A DNA stretch of 17,373 nt from Caldifarciminota bacterium (GTDB taxonomy: Bacteria > Hydrothermota > Tepidihabitantia > Tepidihabitantales > Tepidihabitantaceae), in NCBI GenBank assembly GCA_011049385.1, contig DSBX01000330.1:1-17373 (forward strand), written 5' to 3'. Numbering within the stretch: position 1 is the stretch's first letter; each line of letters begins with the position of its first letter. The notes beneath the pieces are model-generated. The model saw only the letters and a list, made by a program, of their open reading frames with translations. It searched no databases and had not been told where the DNA came from. Position numbers and translations under genes: made by a program. This document shows, in pieces, positions 12,626 through 17,373 of the stretch.

Positions 12626-14287
12626 GTGAGAGCGTCAGTACCCGGGAGCACAGGCCCGGCTTGCCCCGAGGGCGAGGCGGAGGCCCGGCAGGCGAAGCGG
12701 TTCACCCGGCGGGTCGGGCTGGTTACCGCCGGGACGATGGTATCGCGTCTGCTCGGGCTGGCGCGGGAATCGGTCTTCGCCTGGCTGTTCGGGGCCGGGC
12801 TCGCCACCGACGCCTTCAACGTCGCGTTCCGGATCCCCAATTTCCTGCGCGATGTCTTCGCGGAGAGTGCGCTGTCGGCGGCTTTCGTGCCCGCCTTCGT
12901 CGGCAGTCTGCGCCGGGACCCGCCCGAGCGCACCCGCGACTTCGCGGCCGCGGTCCTGAACGCGCTCACGCTCGCGGTCGGGCTCATCGTCGTCTTCGGG
13001 ATGGTCTTCACGCCGGCGGTGGTCCGGGTCATCGCGGCCGGGTTCGCGGGCCAGCCGGACAAGCTGGCGCTGACGGTCCAGCTCACCCGGGTGATGTTCC
13101 CGTTCCTGCTTTTCGTGGCCTGGGCGGCCTGGGCGATGGGCATTCTCAACGCCTGCGGCACCTTCTTCGTGCCCGCGGTCGCGCCCGGCGCGTTCAACCT
13201 CGTCTCGATCGCGGTGCCGCTGGCGACTTTCGGCTGGCTCCGGGGCATCGGGGTCGAGCCGATAACCGGTATGGCCTGGGGTGTGACGCTGGGTGCGCTG
13301 GCCCAGGTCGCGGTGCAATTGCCCCGGCTTCACCGCCACGGCTTCCGTTGGCGGCCGGTCTTCGATTTCGCCGGGCCCGAGGTCCGGCGCGTGTTCACCC
13401 GCTGGCTGCCGGTCGTGCTCGGGCTCGCCTCGTGGCAGATTTCCGCGCTGGTCAATACCTTCCTCTTGACCTTCCTGCCCGAGGGTTCGGTGACCTGGGT
13501 CAACTACGCCTACCGGATTCAGCACCTGCCCGCCGGGCTGTTCGGGGTGGCGATCGGTTCGGTCGCACTTGCCGAGTATTCGCACCGGGCCGGGGGCAGT
13601 GCCGGCGCCATCCGCGATTCTTTCCGGCACGCGACCGGCCTCGTCTCGACGCTGACGATACCGGCGGCGCTGTTGCTGATGGTGCTGGCCGGGCCGGTGG
13701 TGGCGCTGGTCTACCAGCACGGTCGCTTCACCGCCGCCGACGCGGTCAACACCAGCCAGGCGCTCGCGCTCTATTGCCTCGGCATCTGGGCCGCGGCCGC
13801 GGCCCGGAACTGCGCGGCGGGCTTCTACGCGCTGGGCAATACCCGGGTGCCGGCGTTCTCGGCCGCGGCCGCGGTCGCGGTCAACATCGGCATCAACCTG
13901 CTGTTGATGGGGCGTATCGGCTTCCGCTCTTTCCCACTTGCCGCCTCGGCCGGGCAGTTCCTCCACCTCGCGGTGTTGTTCGCGCTCCTGCGCCGGCGTA
14001 CCGGCGGCCTGGGCGGGCGGGCGGTGGCGCGACTGACCGTGCGGGTGCTGGCGGCCGCGGTCGGGGCGGCCGCGCTTGCCCTTGCGCTGGCCCGGCTCTG
14101 GACGTTCCTGCCCGGCGTCGGCACGCTGGGCTACCGGCTCGGCCACGCGTTCCTGCCCGGGCTGCTCGGCGTGGGCGGCTACTACCTGCTGGCGCGGCTG
14201 TTGCGCATCGCCGAGGTTCGGGCCGTGTTCGCCCAACTTGTCTTCCGGCGAAATCCCCAAGCGGGTGACGGGCGTCTAAACAGTTGA
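12626..14287 (+). CDS. murJ: Lipid II flippase MurJ (MVN family)
   Basis: MurJ flips the peptidoglycan precursor lipid II across the inner membrane. From the GTG at 12626 the protein has 553 residues, typical for the family, with about 14 membrane helices. Recognisable parts are GTMVSRLLGLARESVFAWLFGAG, TDAFNVAFRIPNFLRDVFAE (the family hallmark, split here for length), SALSAAFVPAF, VMFPFLLFVAWAAWAMGILN, and YRIQHLPAGLFGVAIGSVAL. The first 20 residues are hydrophilic and not conserved. The frame stays open upstream to 12533, but that part overlaps the divergent CofE-like promoter and start. The promoter just before the GTG argues for the shorter form. The last codons overlap the following PAC2 gene if TTG 14284 is used, so the two are in one operon. 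Divergence from the CofE-like and GT-C genes suggests an envelope-related locus. Confidence 0.95.
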   Translation: MRASVPGSTGPACPEGEAEARQAKRFTRRVGLVTAGTMVSRLLGLARESVFAWLFGAGLATDAFNVAFRIPNFLRDVFAESALSAAFVPAFVGSLRRDPPERTRDFAAAVLNALTLAVGLIVVFGMVFTPAVVRVIAAGFAGQPDKLALTVQLTRVMFPFLLFVAWAAWAMGILNACGTFFVPAVAPGAFNLVSIAVPLATFGWLRGIGVEPITGMAWGVTLGALAQVAVQLPRLHRHGFRWRPVFDFAGPEVRRVFTRWLPVVLGLASWQISALVNTFLLTFLPEGSVTWVNYAYRIQHLPAGLFGVAIGSVALAEYSHRAGGSAGAIRDSFRHATGLVSTLTIPAALLLMVLAGPVVALVYQHGRFTAADAVNTSQALALYCLGIWAAAAARNCAAGFYALGNTRVPAFSAAAAVAVNIGINLLLMGRIGFRSFPLAASAGQFLHLAVLFALLRRRTGGLGGRAVARLTVRVLAAAVGAAALALALARLWTFLPGVGTLGYRLGHAFLPGLLGVGGYYLLARLLRIAEVRAVFAQLVFRRNPQAGDGRLNS

Positions 14288-14292
14288 GAGAT

Positions 14293-15276
14293 ATGAGAGC
14301 CAAAGCTGTGAAGAAGACGAATCGTGCCGCGGAGCCGGCTCCGCGTTACCCGGTGTTGATTGCCGGTTGGCCGGGGATGGGCAACGTCGGGCTGGGCGCG
14401 GTCGGGTACCTGCGCCGGCAGTTGGGCGGCGTGCCCTGCGCCGAGTTGGACGCTTCGGGCTGCTTCTTCCCGGAGGCGATGGAGGTCGAGCGGGGCATCG
14501 GCTCCCTGCCCCCGCCGGACCCGCAGACGCTCTACGCGGTCAGCGAGCCGCCGCTCCTGCTCTTCGAGGGTACCTTCCAGCCCGGCGGCGAGGCGGGCGT
14601 GAAGATTGCCGATGAGCTTCTGGACTGCGCGGTGGCTCGGGGCGTCGAGATGGTCTACACCGGTGCCGCCTTCGCCGCGGCGATGAGCTGTCGGGACGAG
14701 GTCCGGGTCTACGGCGCGGCCAGCACCGACCAGGTGCGGGAGGCTTTCCCGGGACTCGGCGTCGAACCGCTCGCCGAGGGCCGTATCTCCGGCCTGAACG
14801 GGCTGTTGCCGGGCCTGGCGGCCGGCCGCGGCCTGGCCGGGGCCTGCTTCCTGGCGACGATGCCCCACTACGCGGTCCAGACTCCGAACCCGAGGGCTTC
14901 GCGTGCGCTGGTCCGTATCTTCGAGCGGATTCTCAATACCAGCATTGACACGGCCCGGCTCGACAAGGAGATTGCCGAACTCGACAAACTGCTGAGTGAA
15001 TTCGAGACCCGGGTGGCGGCCACGCTCCGGGACATCCGGGCCCGGCTCACGGACGATGACTCCGGGCCCCGGGAAGAGGGAAGCGGCGACGATGAACCGA
15101 CCGGCCCGGAGCCGCACGAGGTGATGCAGCACATCGAGAGCCTGTTCGAGGCGGCCGAACAGGACCGCGGCAGGATTCCCCGGCTCAAAGAAGCGCTCGA
15201 CCGCTGGGGTCTCTTCCACATCTACGAAGACCGCTTTCTCGACCTGTTCACCCGGCCCGGCCGCCGAACCGACTGA
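14293..15276 (+). CDS. PAC2-family protein
   Basis: The 327-residue protein has the PAC2 (proteasome assembly chaperone) fold: PVLIAGWPGMGNVGLGAVGYL near the N terminus, then YTGAAFAAAM and GLNGLLPGLAAGRGLAGACF. Residues about 215-260 (DTARLDKEIAELDKLLSEFE and on) are likely a coiled coil. They are followed by an acidic linker and a C-terminal helical region. In archaea and actinobacteria such proteins occur with or without proteasomes, and most have no known function. No proteasome gene is seen here. ATG 14293 is used. A TTG at 14284 that overlaps the murJ stop as TTGA is an equally possible start, adding 3 residues. The gene is the end of the murJ operon and is followed by a hairpin. Confidence 0.82.
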   Translation: MRAKAVKKTNRAAEPAPRYPVLIAGWPGMGNVGLGAVGYLRRQLGGVPCAELDASGCFFPEAMEVERGIGSLPPPDPQTLYAVSEPPLLLFEGTFQPGGEAGVKIADELLDCAVARGVEMVYTGAAFAAAMSCRDEVRVYGAASTDQVREAFPGLGVEPLAEGRISGLNGLLPGLAAGRGLAGACFLATMPHYAVQTPNPRASRALVRIFERILNTSIDTARLDKEIAELDKLLSEFETRVAATLRDIRARLTDDDSGPREEGSGDDEPTGPEPHEVMQHIESLFEAAEQDRGRIPRLKEALDRWGLFHIYEDRFLDLFTRPGRRTD

Positions 15277-15278
15277 TT

Positions 15279-15308
15279 GGCCTGCAGGGCCGGTTTCGGC
15301 CGCAGGCC
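15279..15308 (+). terminator. Strong hairpin after the PAC2 gene
   Basis: GGCCTGC (15279-15285) pairs with GCAGGCC (15302-15308). Inside, after a 2-nt bulge, GGCCG (15288-15292) pairs with CGGCC (15297-15301) around a 4-nt loop. It starts 2 nt after the PAC2 stop. No T tract follows, so it may end transcripts with Rho or protect 3' ends. Confidence 0.5.
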
Positions 15309-15355
15309 GTGCCGTGAGAGCAGTTTCTGAGCCCGGACCCGTACCGCGTTCCCGG

Positions 15356-15383
15356 TTGACTTCCGGCTCTCAGCGGGTTAAAT
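15356..15383 (+). promoter_or_regulatory. Predicted promoter of the deoxyhypusine synthase-like gene
   Basis: TTGACT (15356-15361), a 16-bp spacer and TTAAAT (15378-15383). The start codon is 82 nt away, so unlike the other promoters in this window this one gives a real leader. Confidence 0.6.
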
Positions 15384-15389
15384 GACAGA

Positions 15390-15461
15390 CTGGAAGCGAA
15401 TCCAGTTCCCGGCTGTGTCCGCTCGGATACCGGCAGGCCGGGACCGATAACCTGCGAGGAG
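15390..15461 (+). promoter_or_regulatory. Structured 5' leader with Shine-Dalgarno
   Basis: The predicted leader of about 75 nt contains a hairpin CTGGA (15390-15394)/TCCAG (15401-15405). A second possible structure follows: TCGG (15423-15426)/CCGA (15444-15447) enclosing CCGG/CCGG (15430-15433/15438-15441). It ends in GAGGAG (15456-15461), 4 nt before the ATG. No known riboswitch class is recognised. Confidence 0.35.
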
Positions 15462-15465
15462 AACT

Positions 15466-16446
15466 ATGATGAATGACCATCCCGTCCGTTCCTTCATGGG
15501 CTTAAACTTCCGCCATTTCAATGCCGCCGCGACGGTTGATGCCGCCCGGGCCTATGCGAAGCACATCGAGGGCGGCGGGAAGATGCTGGTCGCGCTGGCC
15601 GGGGCGATGAGCACCGCGGAAATCGGCATTTCCCTGGCCGAGATGATAAGGCGCGGTTTCGTTCATATCATTTCCTGTACCGGGGCCAACCTCGAAGAGG
15701 ATGTCTTCAACCTCGTCGCGCACGATTACTACGAGCGGGTGCCGCATTACCGGGACCTGACCCCGGCCGACGAGGCCGCGTTGCTCGCGCGGCACATGAA
15801 CCGCGTGACCGACACCTGCATTCCGGAAGACGAGGCGATGCGCAGGGTTGAAGATGTCCTGCTTGACGAGTGGACCCGGGCCGACCGGGCCGGGGAACGG
15901 TACTTCCCGCACGAGTTCTTCTACCGGGTGCTCAAGTCGGGGAAACTGGAACAGCACTACCAGGTTGACCCGAAGCACTCCTGGATGCTGGCGGCGATGG
16001 AACGCGACCTGCCGATTGTCGTGCCCGGTTGGGAGGACTCGACCTGTGGCAACATCTACGCCGCACGCTGTATCGAGGGCAAGATCAGCAACGTCCACAC
16101 CGTCCGCACCGGCATCGAGTACATGAGCTTCCTCGCCGACTGGTATCAGCGCACCGCGCCCGCGTCCAGCATCGGCTTCTTCCAGGTCGGCGGCGGTATC
16201 GCCGGCGACTTCCCGATCTGCGTCGTGCCGATGCTGCACCAGGACCTGCTCCGTCCCGACGTCCCGCTCTGGGGCTACTTCTGCCAGATCAGCGACTCGA
16301 CGACCAGTTACGGTTCGTACTCGGGCGCGGTGCCGAACGAGAAGATCACCTGGGGCAAGCTCGGCGTCGAGACGCCGAAGTTCATCATCGAGTCCGACGC
16401 GAGCATCGTCGCGCCGCTGGTCTTCGCCCACCTGCTGGGCTGGTAG
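15466..16446 (+). CDS. Deoxyhypusine synthase family protein
   Basis: The 326-residue protein belongs to the NAD-dependent deoxyhypusine synthase family, which moves an aminobutyl group from spermidine to a lysine or amine. Seen here: GLNFRHFNAAA (bacterial subgroup), GGGKMLVALAGAMSTAEIG, SCTGANLEED (in place of the eukaryotic TTAGGxEED), and near the end SGAVPNEKITWGKLG, in which Lys298 matches the catalytic lysine of the enzyme. DASIVAPLVFAHL closes the fold. Eukaryotic and archaeal enzymes modify eIF5A, which bacteria lack. Bacterial relatives include homospermidine synthases and proteins of unknown substrate. ATG 15466 is well supported by GAGGAG. The gene stands alone with its own promoter and converges with the DUF502 gene, 9 bp separating the two stop codons. 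Confidence 0.88.
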   Translation: MMNDHPVRSFMGLNFRHFNAAATVDAARAYAKHIEGGGKMLVALAGAMSTAEIGISLAEMIRRGFVHIISCTGANLEEDVFNLVAHDYYERVPHYRDLTPADEAALLARHMNRVTDTCIPEDEAMRRVEDVLLDEWTRADRAGERYFPHEFFYRVLKSGKLEQHYQVDPKHSWMLAAMERDLPIVVPGWEDSTCGNIYAARCIEGKISNVHTVRTGIEYMSFLADWYQRTAPASSIGFFQVGGGIAGDFPICVVPMLHQDLLRPDVPLWGYFCQISDSTTSYGSYSGAVPNEKITWGKLGVETPKFIIESDASIVAPLVFAHLLGW

Positions 16447-16455
16447 CGAGCGGCG

Positions 16456-17091
16456 TCAGCGGTCGTCGGTGATGCGGGCGGCGCGGACGAAGCCGGTGAA
16501 GCCCTCGGGCTTGACCACCCCGCCGGAGACGACCAGTTTGAGTCCCTCGTCGGTCGTCATCCCCGTCTCGGTAATCTCGTCCTCAGGGATGAGCGCGAGC
16601 CAGCCCGAGGTCGGGTTGGGCGTGGTCGGGAAGTAGACGAACACCGCCCGTCGCCCGTCGGCCAGCGTCAGCCGCTCGTCCGACGTGACGAACCCGACCG
16701 CGAGCAGGCCCCGGCGCGGGTACTCGGCGATGACCGACTTGCGCAGGGAACTGCGCTTGACGAAGACCGCGTCGGTCAGTTCCCGGGTCGAGGTGTAGAT
16801 GCCGCGCACGAAGGGCAGGCGGCGCATCAGCCGGTCGAGCCGGCCGATGATGAAGCGTCCGGCCAGGCTGGTTGCGACCGCGCCGACGCCGATGATGAGG
16901 ACCACCGCGATGACGAAGCCGAGGATGGTCAGCACCCAGTCGGGCAGGCGCGTGAGCCAGACGTGGCGGGTGAGCAGGGGGGAGAGCAGTTCGCCGAGCC
17001 GGGTGACGAGGAACCAGATGACGAAGACGCTCAGCCCGAGCGGCAGGACGGTGGCGATGCCGGCGATGAGGTACTTACGAAGCTGTCCCAC
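16456..17091 (-). CDS. DUF502 family inner-membrane protein
   Basis: The 211-residue protein has two membrane helices (about 8-32 and 50-75) followed by a soluble domain. RKYLIAGIATVLPLGLSVFV at the N terminus, LPFVRGIYTSTRELTDAVF, AVFVYFPTTPNPTSGWLALI and TTDEGLKLVVSGGVV match DUF502 (PF04367, COG2928). In these proteins the short loop with FVRGIY and the TSGW stretch are conserved, but the function is unknown. GTG at 17091 is chosen for two reasons: the family match starts right after it, and a promoter -10 box ends 6 nt upstream. An in-frame extension to 17265 has no family resemblance. Confidence 0.88.
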   Translation of the reverse strand: MGQLRKYLIAGIATVLPLGLSVFVIWFLVTRLGELLSPLLTRHVWLTRLPDWVLTILGFVIAVVLIIGVGAVATSLAGRFIIGRLDRLMRRLPFVRGIYTSTRELTDAVFVKRSSLRKSVIAEYPRRGLLAVGFVTSDERLTLADGRRAVFVYFPTTPNPTSGWLALIPEDEITETGMTTDEGLKLVVSGGVVKPEGFTGFVRAARITDDR

Positions 17092-17097
17092 GGGCAG

Positions 17098-17125
17098 AGT
17101 GTAGCAGAAATCCGAAGGCCGGCAA
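17098..17125 (-). promoter_or_regulatory. Predicted promoter of the DUF502 gene, leaderless type
   Basis: On the minus strand TTGCCG (17125-17120) and TACACT (17103-17098) are 16 bp apart, with the GTG at 17091 six nt after the -10. The -35, spacer and start distances are the same as those of murJ. Confidence 0.6.
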
Positions 17126-17250
17126 AGGGCGAGTGAGAAGCGCAACTTGTGCAGGCTTGATCCGAAGGGGCGGTGCCCGCACCGTCGAAACAGCACCTGC
17201 ATACCACAGAGGCGCGCAGAGCCGAGGTCGGACCGGCAACGGACGGATGC

Positions 17251-17276
17251 GGCAGGCCGGGGCAACCCGGCCTGCC
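17251..17276 (-). terminator. Perfect 11-bp hairpin after the right-edge gene
   Basis: GGCAGGCCGGG (17251-17261) and CCCGGCCTGCC (17266-17276) form an uninterrupted 11-bp stem with a 4-nt loop. It lies 24 nt downstream of the stop of the right-edge minus-strand gene. On the minus strand no T tract follows. A Rho-assisted terminator or a 3'-end stabiliser is the likely role. The loop read on the plus strand is GCAA, a GNRA type. Confidence 0.5.
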
Positions 17277-17299
17277 GTGTTGGACTTGCAGTTGCGGGC

Positions 17300-17373
17300 T
17301 TACTGCACGCGGATGAGTTTCTGCACCGCGGTGAAACCGGGCGCGATCATCCGGACGTAGTAGATGCCCCGAC
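17300..17373 (-). CDS. 3' end of a secreted protein with C-terminal sorting domain (partial)
   Basis: Only the last 23 whole codons are in the window, continuing past the right edge. They read GIYYVRMIAPGFTAV followed by QKLIRVQ and TAA. This is the typical end of a T9SS type A-like C-terminal sorting domain (pattern GxYxVRxxxxGxxxxxKLxxx), which is a cell-surface or secretion signal in Bacteroidota and is common in several candidate phyla. The rest of the gene, and its function, cannot be judged. Confidence 0.7.
   Translation of the reverse strand, partial: RGIYYVRMIAPGFTAVQKLIRVQ

Noticed and set aside
12635..14260. 541-codon minus-strand frame opposite murJ, and a 654-codon plus-strand frame at 12304-14268
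   Set aside because: Both are shadows of murJ in other frames, low-complexity and without motifs.
17092..17265. 58-codon N-terminal extension of the DUF502 protein
   Set aside because: No family resemblance, and the predicted promoter lies inside it.
1..17373. CRISPR arrays, tRNA or rRNA genes, insertion sequences, integrase sites
   Set aside because: No regularly spaced repeats beyond two copies, no tRNA-like cloverleaf, no rRNA stretch and no transposase or integrase frame was found on reading.

Overview
The window is about 17.4 kb of very GC-rich bacterial DNA. The cell looks Gram-negative: there is a TonB-dependent receptor fragment and a lipoprotein-type binding protein. The C-terminal tail of a type IX-like sorting domain is cut by the right edge. 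That tail, a bacterial deoxyhypusine-synthase-like protein and a PPDK/ATP-PEPCK pair suggest an uncultured phylum of the candidate division WOR-3 (Stahlbacteria) kind. The assignment is an inference with no rRNA or marker search behind it. Genes are densely packed, and GTG and TTG starts are common.

Left part (1-3931). A remnant of a fused membrane/spermidine-synthase-like gene (minus strand) is divergent from an operon headed by nikR. The operon order is nikR, a drastically shortened TonB-dependent receptor, a metal-binding lipoprotein, an ABC ATPase and an ABC-3 permease. The ABC genes are Zn/Mn-type by family, but the nikR context points to nickel. Two neighbouring genes here appear to carry internal deletions.

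Middle part (3938-12554, all minus strand). In transcription order: a CofE-like (F420-0 glutamate ligase family) protein, a large GT-C/PTPS-related membrane protein translationally coupled to it, surE, a small DUF2007 protein, ppdK and pckA. The last two form the PEP/pyruvate/oxaloacetate node.

Right part (12592-17373). murJ (lipid II flippase) is divergent from the CofE-like gene and overlaps a PAC2-family gene. A strong hairpin follows. A deoxyhypusine-synthase-like gene with a conventional promoter, leader and Shine-Dalgarno comes next. It converges on a DUF502 membrane protein gene, after which lies the 3' end of a secreted-protein gene.

The most striking non-gene signal is promoter placement. 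Upstream of seven genes (left remnant, nikR, DUF2007, surE, CofE-like, murJ, DUF502) a sigma70-like pair (TTGxxx, 16-17 bp, usually TAnnnT) ends only 5-10 nt before the likely start codon, leaving no room for a leader. These genes are probably translated from leaderless mRNAs. Genes inside operons, and the deoxyhypusine-synthase-like gene, instead use overlaps or Shine-Dalgarno sites. This pattern also helps choose start codons.
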